From positions 40,491 to 104,490 of the forward strand of contig NZ_JPJE01000008.1 in the NCBI RefSeq assembly GCF_000765215.1: DNA of 64,000 nt. The letters are read 5' to 3'. The notes beneath the pieces were generated by a model. It was not told the origin of the DNA and did not search any database. It saw nothing but the letters and a program-made list of their open reading frames with translations. How positions within the stretch are numbered: position 1 is the stretch's first letter; each line of letters starts with the position of its first letter. This document shows positions 33,453 to 42,866 of this stretch, in pieces. Made by a program: the position numbers and the translations under genes. Source of the stretch: Eubacterium sp. ER2 (GTDB lineage: Bacteria > Bacillota > Clostridia > Lachnospirales > Lachnospiraceae).

Positions 33453-34771
33453 GAATACTGATCGCCGGAGGCGGGGCGGCCGGCATGACTGCCGCTATAG
33501 CGGCGGCCAGACAGGGCGCCCTGGTGACGATACTTGAGAAAAAGGAGATGCCCGGAAAGAAGATCCTCTCTACAGGGAACGGCCGGTGCAATCTCACGAA
33601 TATGGACATGAAAGCAGTGTATTTCCGGGGCGGAGACCGGGGGACCATCGAGCAGGTCCTCTCGGCCTTCGGCCCGGAGGATACGCTGCGCTTTTTTGCA
33701 GAGCTGGGGCTTTTGACAAAGACAAGGGGCACCCTGGTCTATCCGGCCAGCGACCAGGCTGCCGCGGTGCGTGAGGCCCTGGCCATGGAGCTGAAGCGGC
33801 AGGGAGTGGAGGTCCGCACAGGGGTGACTGTGGAGAGGGCTGAGGTGAAAGAAGAGGGCTTTCGTCTCAGTCTTGCCGGCGCAGACGGAAAGCGCTCCTT
33901 CTGCACCGGGGATGCGCTCATCCTGGCAGCCGGGGGAAAGGCGGCGCCGGCCCTTGGAAGCGACGGCAGCGGATACGCTCTGGCAAAAGGGCTGGGACAC
34001 TCGATGATCCGCCCGCTGCCCGCCCTGGTGCAGCTTCGGTCGGACGCCGGATTTACAGGGAAGCTGTCAGGCGTCCGGGCGGAGGCCCGGGTCAGCCTTT
34101 TTGTGGAGGGGAAAGAGGTCTCCTGCGACACCGGGGAGGTGCAGTTTACAGACTACGGAATCTCCGGCATCCCGGTCTTTCAGGTGAGCCGCTTTGCGTC
34201 CATGGCTCTGGACCGAAAGCAAGAGGTGTACGTTCTGCTTGATTTTCTGCCCGCCATGAGTGAGAGGGAGGCGTTTCATCTCCTGGAGGGGCGCAGAGGC
34301 GTGTTCGCGGGCAATACGGCGGAGGAGTTCCTCCACGGCCTGTTCCACAGAAAGCTGGCCCCTGTGCTGCTGACCGGGAGCCGCATCCGCTGGAAGGAAA
34401 AGATGGGGGACGTAGACAGAGAGGCTCTTGTGAGACTTGCGGGCACCTGTAAGCATCTGCGGATGAACATTACAGGCACCAACTCCTTTGACCAGGCTCA
34501 GGTGTGCGCCGGCGGCGTGCCCCTGGGGGAGATTTCCCCGGAGACCATGGAGTCCCGCCTTACTCCGGGGCTCTTCCTTGCGGGAGAGCTGCTGGATGTG
34601 GATGGCATGTGCGGCGGCTATAATCTGCAGTGGGCCTGGGCCTCCGGATGGCTGGCGGGAAGCGCGGCCGCGAAGACGGCGGATAAGAGGATAGATAAGA
34701 GGACAGGCAGGAAAGTGGGCCGGGAAAAGGACGGCAGAGAGAACAGCAGAAAGGACAGGAGAGGGCGATGA
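33449..34771 (+). CDS. NAD(P)/FAD-dependent oxidoreductase, HI0933/BaiN family
   Basis: The 440-residue flavoprotein has the dinucleotide-binding IAGGGAAGMTAAIAAARQGA at its N-terminus, followed by EKKEMPGKKILSTGNGRCNLTN and LILAAGGKAAPALGSDGSG. The C-terminus has CAGGVPLGEI and GLFLAGELLDVDGMCGGYNLQWAW. The family is widespread and mostly uncharacterised; BaiN is one member, but membership does not imply bile acid metabolism. A basic tail of about 35 residues (RIDKRTGRKVGREKDGREN) is unusual. It shares four-base overlaps with both neighbours. Confidence 0.9.
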   Translation: MRILIAGGGAAGMTAAIAAARQGALVTILEKKEMPGKKILSTGNGRCNLTNMDMKAVYFRGGDRGTIEQVLSAFGPEDTLRFFAELGLLTKTRGTLVYPASDQAAAVREALAMELKRQGVEVRTGVTVERAEVKEEGFRLSLAGADGKRSFCTGDALILAAGGKAAPALGSDGSGYALAKGLGHSMIRPLPALVQLRSDAGFTGKLSGVRAEARVSLFVEGKEVSCDTGEVQFTDYGISGIPVFQVSRFASMALDRKQEVYVLLDFLPAMSEREAFHLLEGRRGVFAGNTAEEFLHGLFHRKLAPVLLTGSRIRWKEKMGDVDREALVRLAGTCKHLRMNITGTNSFDQAQVCAGGVPLGEISPETMESRLTPGLFLAGELLDVDGMCGGYNLQWAWASGWLAGSAAAKTADKRIDKRTGRKVGREKDGRENSRKDRRGR

Positions 34772-36408
34772 TACGTATTCAACAGCTGAAGCTGCACACA
34801 GGACACACTCCGGAACAGCTCAGGGAGAAGATCGGGAAGGCGCTGCGGCTGAAGGGCGGTGAGGATTTCTCCTACAGGATCGTCAGGAGGTCCCTGGACG
34901 CCAGAAGGAAGCCGGAGCTCTTTTACGTGTACACGGTGGACGTCTCCGTAAAGGGGGAGAAGGCTCTTTTGCGCAAAAACCGGGACAAAAATATCCAGCA
35001 GGCAAAGGAGGCGGGGTATCGCTTCCCGGAGCAGGGGCCGGAGGAGCTGAAGCACAGGCCGGTGGTGGCGGGCTTTGGCCCGGCAGGTATCTTTGCCGCC
35101 TACATGCTGGCTCTCCACGGCTATCGCCCACTGGTAGTGGAGCGGGGCATGGAGGCACAGCAGAGGAAAAAGGACGTGGAGAAATTCTGGGAGACAGGTG
35201 TCCTGGACACCCGCTCCAATGTCCAGTTCGGAGAGGGCGGCGCCGGCACCTTCTCGGACGGAAAGCTGAACACCCTGGTGAAGGACAAATTTGGCCGGAA
35301 CCGAAAGGTCCTGGAGATCCTGCGGGACCACGGGGCTCCTGAGGAGATCGCCTGGGATGCCAAGCCCCACATCGGCACTGACCTTCTGATCCGAGTGGTG
35401 ACCCGGATGCGGGAGGATATCATCAGGCTGGGCGGACAGGTCTGCTTTCACACCCAGCTTGTGTCTCTGGAGCCGGTCCTGGGGGAGGAGGGGGTTCTCT
35501 CCCTGGAGCTTCAGGACACTCTGTCCGGGGAGACGATCATGGAGAGGACCCAGGCTCTTATCCTGGCAGTGGGACACAGCGCCCGGGACACATTTTCCAT
35601 GCTGCACGAGAAGAAAATACCCATGGAGGCCAAGGCCTTTGCGGTGGGCGTCCGGGCGGAGCATCCCCAGGCCATGATCGACAGGGATCAGTATGGCATG
35701 GAGGAGGGGGAAAAGCGCCCCGGCGGTCTGCCCGCGGCGGCCTACAAGCTGACCTGCCAGCTGCCGGAGGGGCGAGGCGTCTACACCTTCTGCATGTGTC
35801 CCGGAGGGTATGTGGTGAACGCCTCCTCCGAGGAGGGGCGCCTGGCGGTGAACGGCATGAGCTACCATGACCGGGCCGGCCGGAACGCCAACAGCGCCGT
35901 CATCGTCACGGTGACTCCGCAGGACTTTGGCGGGGAGGGCCCCCTGGCGGGAGTGGAATTTCAGAGAAGGCTGGAGGAGCGTGCCTGGCAGGCGGGCCAG
36001 GGCAAGGTGCCCGTTCAGCTCTACGGCGATTTCTGCCGGGGAAGGGTGTCGGATCACATCGGGGAGGTGGAGCCCCAGATCAGAGGGGACTTCTGCTTCG
36101 GCGATGTGCGGGGGATTTTCCCGGAGGAGATCGGAGACGCCATCGCAAGGGGCATACGGGAGTTTGGGAAAAAGCTGCCCGGCTATGACCGGGAGGACGC
36201 GGTCCTCTCCGGCGTGGAGAGCCGCACCTCCTCCCCGGTGCGGATCCTCCGGGATGAGGGGCTGCAGAGCCAACTTCCGGGGCTCTATCCCTGCGGCGAG
36301 GGGGCGGGCTACGCGGGCGGCATTATGTCGGCTGCCATGGACGGCATGAAGGTGGCCGAGGCTGTCGCCAGAAAATACCGTCCCTTCGACAAAAGTGCGA
36401 ATGATTAA
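34768..36408 (+). CDS. FAD-dependent dehydrogenase (COG2509-type)
   Basis: The 546-residue protein has an N-terminal domain of about 90 residues, then an FAD-binding Rossmann site VVAGFGPAGIFAAYMLALHGYRP near residue 97, and the family strand NVQFGEGGAGTFSDGKLNTL. The C-terminus LYPCGEGAGYAGGIMSAAMDG binds FAD. Proteins of this type are common in Firmicutes with unknown electron partners. The start overlaps the upstream flavoprotein gene by four bases, so three consecutive genes are coupled. Confidence 0.9.
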   Translation: MIRIQQLKLHTGHTPEQLREKIGKALRLKGGEDFSYRIVRRSLDARRKPELFYVYTVDVSVKGEKALLRKNRDKNIQQAKEAGYRFPEQGPEELKHRPVVAGFGPAGIFAAYMLALHGYRPLVVERGMEAQQRKKDVEKFWETGVLDTRSNVQFGEGGAGTFSDGKLNTLVKDKFGRNRKVLEILRDHGAPEEIAWDAKPHIGTDLLIRVVTRMREDIIRLGGQVCFHTQLVSLEPVLGEEGVLSLELQDTLSGETIMERTQALILAVGHSARDTFSMLHEKKIPMEAKAFAVGVRAEHPQAMIDRDQYGMEEGEKRPGGLPAAAYKLTCQLPEGRGVYTFCMCPGGYVVNASSEEGRLAVNGMSYHDRAGRNANSAVIVTVTPQDFGGEGPLAGVEFQRRLEERAWQAGQGKVPVQLYGDFCRGRVSDHIGEVEPQIRGDFCFGDVRGIFPEEIGDAIARGIREFGKKLPGYDREDAVLSGVESRTSSPVRILRDEGLQSQLPGLYPCGEGAGYAGGIMSAAMDGMKVAEAVARKYRPFDKSAND

Positions 36409-36430
36409 GAAATTTTTAATGGAATGAGGC

Positions 36431-36459
36431 TATACACTTTTTTTGAAATATGGTAGAAT
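36431..36459 (+). promoter_or_regulatory. Promoter for the DUF4321-radC-mre operon
   Basis: TATACA (36431-36436), a 17-base spacer and TAGAAT (36454-36459) preceded by TGG lie about 50 bases before the DUF4321 start. The same -35 sequence occurs in the promoter at 53324. Confidence 0.6.
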
Positions 36460-36509
36460 ATATTGAGTTTTTGAAAGAAAACTTAAGAATGATGTGAGGT
36501 GGAGTACAT

Positions 36510-36770
36510 ATGAGAGGAGCAGGCAGTAAAAATTCCTGGGCCTTATTTCTGCTTATTCTGGCAGGAATTGTCCTGGGAGGTTTTATCGGCATGCTGGCAC
36601 AGGATACAGGGGCTTTTAGCTGGCTGAGCTACGGGCAGACCTTTGGGCTGGATGAACCGGTGGTGCTGAATTTGGGCATACTTGTCATCACCTTCGGGCT
36701 GTCGGTGAAGATCACCATAGCCAGCATTATCGGAATGGTTCTGGCAATCATAATCTATCGCTTCCTGTAA
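36510..36770 (+). CDS. DUF4321 family membrane protein
   Basis: The 86-residue protein has two hydrophobic helices (about 10-30 and 52-82) separated by a short loop with the conserved VVLNLGILVITFGLSVKI. This matches DUF4321, a small membrane family found upstream of radC and mreB in many Clostridia. GAGGTGGAG precedes the start. A role in envelope morphogenesis is suggested by the neighbourhood only. Confidence 0.85.
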   Translation: MRGAGSKNSWALFLLILAGIVLGGFIGMLAQDTGAFSWLSYGQTFGLDEPVVLNLGILVITFGLSVKITIASIIGMVLAIIIYRFL

Positions 36771-36808
36771 CAGGGCCTCTTTGGGAGTGTTATAGGTGTC
36801 TGCAAAAG

Positions 36809-37516
36809 ATGACTCAGAGAAACACAAGTAAAATGAAAGATCTCCTGGTGTCTGAGCGCCCGTACGAGAAGTGCGAGCGCCTGGGAGAGAAGAATTTAAG
36901 TGATGCGGAGCTTTTGGCTGTCCTTTTAAGGACCGGGACCAGAGGCGAGAATGTGCTGGATATATGCCGGCGCATCCTGACAGCCGGAGGCGGGAACTTA
37001 AGCGGGCTTCACAGCTTTACGAGAGAAAAATTTCAGAAGATCAGGGGAGTGGGCCGGGTGAAATCCATCCAGCTCCTCTGTCTTATGGAGCTGGCGAGAA
37101 GACTGGCCAAGGAGACGGCGGAAAAGGGACTGGACTTCTCCTCGCCCGCGTCGGTGGCCAGATATTACATGGAGGACATGCGTCATCTCAGGCAGGAGCA
37201 TATGAAGCTGCTGATGCTGAATACGAAATCTGCGCTGATTGGGGAGAAGGATGTGTACAAGGGGACAGTGAACGCCTCCCTTGCCAACCCCAGGGAGATT
37301 TTCGTGGAGGCTCTCAGGATGGAGGCCGTGTCCGTCATCCTCCTGCACAATCATCCAAGCGGTGACCCGGCTCCCAGCGGGGCGGATATCGCCGCCACGG
37401 AGCGAATCCGGCAGGCGGGAGAATTAATCGGGATAGAATTGTTAGATCATATCATTATTGGGAATAATTGTTATATCAGCTTCCGGGAAGAGGGGCTGTT
37501 ATACACGAAAGGATAA
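36809..37516 (+). CDS. radC: RadC/JAB domain protein
   Basis: The 235-residue protein has an N-terminal helix-hairpin-helix region (NLSDAELLAVLLRTGT, IRGVGRVKSIQLLC) and a C-terminal JAB/JAMM metal site, HNHPSGDPAPSGAD. Despite the RadC name, a DNA repair role is doubtful in most species. It regularly precedes mreBCD in Firmicutes, as here. An in-frame ATG at 36833 is a possible alternative start. Confidence 0.95.
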   Translation: MTQRNTSKMKDLLVSERPYEKCERLGEKNLSDAELLAVLLRTGTRGENVLDICRRILTAGGGNLSGLHSFTREKFQKIRGVGRVKSIQLLCLMELARRLAKETAEKGLDFSSPASVARYYMEDMRHLRQEHMKLLMLNTKSALIGEKDVYKGTVNASLANPREIFVEALRMEAVSVILLHNHPSGDPAPSGADIAATERIRQAGELIGIELLDHIIIGNNCYISFREEGLLYTKG

Positions 37517-37524
37517 GGTCAAAA

Positions 37525-38547
37525 ATGGCACGAAATATATACGGGCTTGATCTCGGCTCCTACGAGATCAAAGTATATGATAAAAAGAAGGATGCAATCT
37601 GGAAGGAGAAGGATGTCATAGCCATAGCAAACAAAAAGGAAGTGTTTGCCGTGGGGGACGAGGCTTTTGAGATGTATGAGAAGGCCCCGGCCAATATACA
37701 GGTGGTGTTTCCCATGAAGCATGGGGTTATCTCACGGTTTGACCACATGCAGTATCTCCTGCAGGGGCTGCTGAAAAAGGATAGGGGCTTTGCCAGGGGG
37801 GCGGAGTATGTGATCGCCGTCCCCACAGATGTGACGGAGGTGGAGAAGAAGGCTTTCTTTGACCTGGTGATCCACTCCACTGCCAGGGCCCGTGAGGTCA
37901 ACATTGTGGAGCGGGGGATCGCCGACGCGGTGGGACTGAACCTGGACGTGCAGAACACAAAGGGGCTTTTCATCGTCAACCTGGGTGGGGAGACCACAGA
38001 GCTCTCCGTGCTGGCAGGGGGAGGTATCGTGCTGAACCGGCTTTTAAAGGTGGGGGGCATCACCCTGGACCATGCGGTGGCCCAGCTCGTCCGGTACAAC
38101 CATGACTTCCTGATCGGCAGGGTCACGGCGGAGATCCTCCGCAAGAGGTTCGGCGTGTTCAGCGAGGACAACACAGCCTCCATGACTGTGGCGGGGCGGG
38201 ATCTTATCACCGGCGTGCCCCAGCAGAGGGAGATCTCCATCAGCCTGGTGCGGGCCGCCGTGAAGGAGCCTTTAGAGGAGTGCGTCAGGGGGATCGAGTC
38301 CCTTCTGGACAGGACCCCGCCGGAGGTGCGCAAGGCCATCTACAAAAACGGCATCTTTCTCACCGGAGGGCTGGCCAATCTGCCTGGGCTTGAGGTTTAC
38401 ATGGAGGAGATGACAGGCATCCGCGTGCGGACAGCCATCGACCCGGACATCTGTGCCGTGACGGGACTGAAGCAGATCATTCAGTCCAAGGAACTGAAAA
38501 AACTGGCATATTCCATGCTGGATGAAAATTATAGGTGGATGAGATAG
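37525..38547 (+). CDS. mreB: Rod shape-determining protein, MreB family
   Basis: From ATG 37525 the protein has 340 residues. Actin-fold phosphate loops are visible: YGLDLGSYEIKVYD (phosphate 1), FIVNLGGETTELSVLAGG (phosphate 2) and FLTGGLANLPGLEVY (adenosine). It is rather divergent from Bacillus MreB but is followed by mreC and mreD. MreB filaments position wall synthesis along the cylinder. The upstream in-frame extension overlaps radC and is rejected. Confidence 0.88.
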   Translation: MARNIYGLDLGSYEIKVYDKKKDAIWKEKDVIAIANKKEVFAVGDEAFEMYEKAPANIQVVFPMKHGVISRFDHMQYLLQGLLKKDRGFARGAEYVIAVPTDVTEVEKKAFFDLVIHSTARAREVNIVERGIADAVGLNLDVQNTKGLFIVNLGGETTELSVLAGGGIVLNRLLKVGGITLDHAVAQLVRYNHDFLIGRVTAEILRKRFGVFSEDNTASMTVAGRDLITGVPQQREISISLVRAAVKEPLEECVRGIESLLDRTPPEVRKAIYKNGIFLTGGLANLPGLEVYMEEMTGIRVRTAIDPDICAVTGLKQIIQSKELKKLAYSMLDENYRWMR

Positions 38548-38548
38548 T

Positions 38549-39427
38549 ATGAAGATCAAAAATCAAAATACCCTTCCAAGTAAATATGTGCTTCTGATAC
38601 TTGTGATCGTGTGCGGCATTCTTCTCGGCGCGGAGCGTTTTATGGACGGAGGCGGTCCCTTGAGCTGGATCGCAAACTATACCATCATCCCCATGCAGAG
38701 GGGGATCAGCTACGTGGGGACATGGATGGGCGACCTGACGGACAATTTTGCCACCCTCAGCGATCTTCGCAAGGAAAACGAGCAGCTCCAGGAGAGAGTG
38801 GATCAGCTCACCATAGACAACACGAGACTGAACCAGGAGCAGTATGAACTGGAGCGGCTGCAGGAGCTCTACAAGCTGGACCAGAATTACGGCGACTATG
38901 AGAAGGTGGGCGCCCATGTGATTGCCAATAATGGTACCAACTGGTTCAGCTCCTTTACCATCGACAAGGGAAGCGAGGACGGGATCCGAAAGGATATGAA
39001 TGTACTGGCCGGCAGCGGACTGGCCGGTATCGTGACAGAGGTGGGTCCCAACTACGCCCAGGTCCGCGCGGTCATCGACGATGAGAGCAACATCAGCGGG
39101 ATGGTCCTGTCCACCTCGGATCTGTGTATTGTGCGGGGCGATCTGACTCTGATGGAGGATGGGCGGATCCGCTTTGAAAATCTGCCAAACAACGACAACG
39201 AGATCCAGGTGGGAGAGCAGGTGGTGACGTCCCATATCAGCTCCACCTATCTCCAGGGCCTGTTCATCGGATATATATCAGAGATCAATGTGGATGCAAA
39301 CAATCTGACCCGTTCAGGCTACATCACCCCCGCGGTGGATTTCAGCAATCTCCAGGAGGTGCTTGTCATCACCACCACAAAGGCGGATCTGACGGAGACA
39401 GACGGGTCGGGGGACAAAGGAGAGTAG
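38549..39427 (+). CDS. mreC: Rod shape-determining protein MreC
   Basis: The 292-residue protein has a short cytoplasmic tail, one membrane helix (about 10-28), a coiled coil (about 70-112) and the two beta-barrel MreC core (GSEDGIRKDMNVLAGSGLAGIVTEVG is typical). MreC links MreB filaments to PBP2 and the elongasome on the outer face. It starts one base after mreB ends. The C-terminus is Asp/Gly-rich. Confidence 0.93.
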   Translation: MKIKNQNTLPSKYVLLILVIVCGILLGAERFMDGGGPLSWIANYTIIPMQRGISYVGTWMGDLTDNFATLSDLRKENEQLQERVDQLTIDNTRLNQEQYELERLQELYKLDQNYGDYEKVGAHVIANNGTNWFSSFTIDKGSEDGIRKDMNVLAGSGLAGIVTEVGPNYAQVRAVIDDESNISGMVLSTSDLCIVRGDLTLMEDGRIRFENLPNNDNEIQVGEQVVTSHISSTYLQGLFIGYISEINVDANNLTRSGYITPAVDFSNLQEVLVITTTKADLTETDGSGDKGE

Positions 39428-39430
39428 ACT

Positions 39431-39949
39431 ATGAAGAGAAAGATCATCACAGCCTGCTTTATCATCGTGTGTTTCCTTCTGCAGGCCACAGTTTTTTCCA
39501 GGCTTCAGTTCGCATCCATACGGCCCAATCTGATGATCGTCCTGACCTCTGCCTTCGGGTTTATGCGGGGCAGGAAGACGGGGATGGCGGTAGGGTTCTC
39601 CTGCGGCCTTCTGATGGATGTGTGCTGGGGAGGCGTGCTGGGATTTTACACGCTGATCTTTACCGTGATTGGGTATCTCAACGGCAGCTTTAAGCGGCTG
39701 TTCTTTGACGAGGATATCAAGCTGCCTCTGGGACTGATCGCCGGGAGCGAGCTGGCTTACGGCCTGATCGTCTATGTCTGCTTCTTTATGATGCAGGGGG
39801 ACTTCCGTTTTGGATATTATCTGACACATGTGATCCTGCCGGAGCTGGTCTACACCATTCTGGTGACGATTCTTCTGTATCAGATCATACTACACGTGAA
39901 CCGTAAACTAGAGGCCGAAGAACAAAGGAGTGCAAGCAGGTTTGTATAG
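39431..39949 (+). CDS. mreD: Rod shape-determining protein MreD
   Basis: The 172-residue membrane protein has about five hydrophobic helices. The motif RPNLMIVLTSAFGFMRGRKTGMAVGFSCGLLMD is typical of MreD. It works with MreC and RodA in side-wall synthesis. It sits three bases after mreC, and its end overlaps the PBP2 start region. Confidence 0.92.
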   Translation: MKRKIITACFIIVCFLLQATVFSRLQFASIRPNLMIVLTSAFGFMRGRKTGMAVGFSCGLLMDVCWGGVLGFYTLIFTVIGYLNGSFKRLFFDEDIKLPLGLIAGSELAYGLIVYVCFFMMQGDFRFGYYLTHVILPELVYTILVTILLYQIILHVNRKLEAEEQRSASRFV

Positions 39950-42824
39950 TATTTGGGAACGCATTAAATCAGGAATTTACGAACTGTTCCAGAGAAGGGC
40001 AGTCGTGACCATCATCGTCTTCTGCATCATGTTTTCCATTCTGGTGGGGCGGCTTTTTCAGCTTCAGATCGTGAATGGCCAGTCCTACCTGGATGACTAT
40101 ATCCTTCAGATCCAGAAGACGAGGACCATACAGGGAACCAGAGGAAACATCTATGACAGAAACGGCAAGCTTCTGGCCTACAACGAGCTGGCCTACTCGG
40201 TCACCATCGAGGACAATGGGGTGTATGACACTACAGCCGAGAAGAACAAGGCTCTCAACGAGGAGATCACCCGCATCATAGAGATTGTGGAGGGGCACGG
40301 GGACTCGGTGATCAGTGACTTCAGCATTGTGCTGGATGCCAATAATGAGTATCAGTTCTCCATGACAGACGAGACCCAGCGGCTCCGGTTTGTGGCCGAC
40401 GTGTTCGGGGAGAGCTATATCGACAGTCTGGACGAGGAGCAAAAGAATATGTCCGCCGCCCAGATCATCGACTACCTCTGCACGGACAAGACTTACGGCT
40501 ACGGCATCGACCAGGATGAGCTGGAGCGCTCTCAGGTGCTCAAGATGGTGAACATCCGCTATGCCATCGGGCTCAACAGCTTCCAGAAATATATCCCCAC
40601 CACCGTGGCGGAGGATGTGAGCGACGAGACGGTAGCGGAAATCATGGAGCACATGGACGAGCTCCAGGGCGTGGACATCGCGGAGGAGTCTCTGAGACGG
40701 TACACGGACAGCAAGTACTTTGCCAATCTCATCGGCTACACAGGCCAGATCTCCCAGGAGGAGTACAATGCCCTCAGCAAGGACGAGCAGGAGCAGTATG
40801 ACCTGACAGACACGGTGGGCAAATCCGGTCTGGAGCAGGTGCTGGACAACACGCTCCAGGGGGATAAAGGCGAGGTCAAGCTTTACGTGAACAGCGTGGG
40901 ACGGGTCATTGACACAGTGGGAGAGACAGAGCCAAAGGCCGGGAACGACGTGTACCTGACCATTGATGCCGATCTCCAGAAGGCGGCCTACGACATCCTG
41001 GAGCAGGAGCTGGCAGGTATCCTCCTGTCCCGCATGCAGGACATCCTGGACTACGACAGGACAAAGTCGGAGGACGCGGCGGACGTCATCGTGGCAAGCG
41101 GCGACGCCTACAACGCGTTTATAGACAACAACATTGTGGACATGAGCCATTTTTCGGCGGCGGACGCTGGGGGCGCGGAGCAGTCTGTGTACGGTAAATT
41201 CGCCCCCTACAAGGAGCAGGTCCTCTCCCAGCTGGCCTCTATCATGCAGGATGGCAATGCTTCCGCCTACAGGGATATGACCCGGGAGTGGCAGGCCTAT
41301 CTGTCCCACGTGGTGAATGAGGTGTTGACCGGAGAGAACGGAGTCATCATGAGCGACTCCATCGACACAAGCGATGAGACCTACCAGCAGTGGAAAAACG
41401 AGGAGACTATCAACATATACACCTACCTCAACTACGCAATCTCCCAGAACTGGGTGGATGCCTCCAAGCTGCAGGACTATCTCTCCTCGGAGGGAAACTA
41501 CTCAGACTCCGCGGAGGTGTACAGCGCCATGGTCTCCTATGTGACGGACAGGCTCCAAAACAGCACGGACTTTGACAAGCTGATATACCAGTATATGATC
41601 AAGGCGGGAACTGTGACGGGAAGAGAGCTGTGCATGATCCTGTATGAGCAGGGCGTGCTCCCCATGGATGAGACCCAGTACAACAATCTGGCGTCAGGTG
41701 CCACAGGGGCCTACGACTTCCTCAGAGGGAAGCTCCAGACGCTGGAGATCACCCCGGGACAGCTGGGACTGGAGCCATGCCGCGGATCTGTGGTGATCAC
41801 GGACACGGACAGCGGGGATGTGCTGGCCTGTGTCTCCTACCCGGGATACGACAACAACCGGCTGGCCAACACCATGGACAGCGATTACTATAACGAACTG
41901 AACACCAGCACCTCCAGGCCCTTCTACAACAGCGCCACGCAGGAGACTACGGCTCCCGGATCCACGTACAAGCCCCTTGTGGCTGTGGCTGGCCTGACAG
42001 AGGGTGTCATCGATACAGGCACTACCGTATACTGTGACGGTAACTTCGACGTGATCAGCCCGGAGGTTCACTGCTGGGTATACCCGGCAGGGCACGGAAC
42101 CATGAACGTGGTCAGCGGCATCACAAACTCCTGTAACGAGTTTTTCAACAACATCGGCTACCAGCTGGGTATGCAGGACGGCAGCTACTCCAGCGAGTAC
42201 GGCCTGGAGCGGCTGAGAAAATACGCGGAGATGTTCGGCCTCGGCGAGACGAGCGGTCTGGAGATACCGGAGATGGATCCGAAGATCTCCGACGAGGACT
42301 CTGTCCGCTCCGCCATGGGACAGGGCACAAACAACTACACCACCAGTCAGCTGGCCCGGTACATCACAGCCGTGGCTAACGAGGGCACTCTCTACGAGCT
42401 GACCCTTCTGGACCGGGTGGAGAATGTGGACGGTGAAGTGGTGGAGGAGTACCAGAACGGGGAGGCCCGGACCATCGACGGCGTCTCTTCGTCCACCTGG
42501 GACGCGGTCCACGCCGGCATGGCGGGCGTGGTGAAGAATAGTTCCGTGTTTACAGCTATCAACGCCAGCTCTCTGAGTGTGTCCGGAAAGACCGGTACCG
42601 CCCAGCAGAGCACCACCCACGCGGATCACGGACTGTTTGTGGGCTTTGCCCCCAGCGACAATCCTGAGATAGCCATGGCGGTCCGCATCGCCAACGGCTA
42701 CAGCTCCAGCTACGCTTCGGAGGTGGGCAGCAATATATTCCAGTACTACTATCAGATAACAGACAGCGCGCAGCTCATCACAGGGCAGGCCGCTGAGATC
42801 ACAGTCCATACCTCCGGGGACTAA
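39942..42824 (+). CDS. mrdA: Penicillin-binding protein 2 with large insertion
   Basis: The TTG start at 39942 follows AAAGGAG; the product has 960 residues. A cytoplasmic tail and one helix (about 25-45) lead to the PBP dimerisation domain (RTIQGTRGNIYDRNGKLLAYN). The transpeptidase shows APGSTYK (Ser near 674), SCN (about 730) and SGKTGTA (Lys near 883). Between YLTIDADLQKAAYDILEQ (about 340) and RGSVVITDTDSGDVLACVSYP (about 613), where about 30-50 residues are normal, lies roughly 240 residues of predicted helix. Its place after mreBCD and before rodA marks it as the elongasome transpeptidase. Confidence 0.92.
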   Translation: MYSIWERIKSGIYELFQRRAVVTIIVFCIMFSILVGRLFQLQIVNGQSYLDDYILQIQKTRTIQGTRGNIYDRNGKLLAYNELAYSVTIEDNGVYDTTAEKNKALNEEITRIIEIVEGHGDSVISDFSIVLDANNEYQFSMTDETQRLRFVADVFGESYIDSLDEEQKNMSAAQIIDYLCTDKTYGYGIDQDELERSQVLKMVNIRYAIGLNSFQKYIPTTVAEDVSDETVAEIMEHMDELQGVDIAEESLRRYTDSKYFANLIGYTGQISQEEYNALSKDEQEQYDLTDTVGKSGLEQVLDNTLQGDKGEVKLYVNSVGRVIDTVGETEPKAGNDVYLTIDADLQKAAYDILEQELAGILLSRMQDILDYDRTKSEDAADVIVASGDAYNAFIDNNIVDMSHFSAADAGGAEQSVYGKFAPYKEQVLSQLASIMQDGNASAYRDMTREWQAYLSHVVNEVLTGENGVIMSDSIDTSDETYQQWKNEETINIYTYLNYAISQNWVDASKLQDYLSSEGNYSDSAEVYSAMVSYVTDRLQNSTDFDKLIYQYMIKAGTVTGRELCMILYEQGVLPMDETQYNNLASGATGAYDFLRGKLQTLEITPGQLGLEPCRGSVVITDTDSGDVLACVSYPGYDNNRLANTMDSDYYNELNTSTSRPFYNSATQETTAPGSTYKPLVAVAGLTEGVIDTGTTVYCDGNFDVISPEVHCWVYPAGHGTMNVVSGITNSCNEFFNNIGYQLGMQDGSYSSEYGLERLRKYAEMFGLGETSGLEIPEMDPKISDEDSVRSAMGQGTNNYTTSQLARYITAVANEGTLYELTLLDRVENVDGEVVEEYQNGEARTIDGVSSSTWDAVHAGMAGVVKNSSVFTAINASSLSVSGKTGTAQQSTTHADHGLFVGFAPSDNPEIAMAVRIANGYSSSYASEVGSNIFQYYYQITDSAQLITGQAAEITVHTSGD

Positions 42825-42866
42825 AAACCGAGGATCAATAACCAGGTTGGGAGATGATAGTACGTT

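Noticed and set aside
33449..34771. Assignment of a bile acid 7-alpha-dehydroxylation role through the BaiN name
   Set aside because: BaiN is one member of a broad flavoprotein family, and no other bai-type gene is present in the window.
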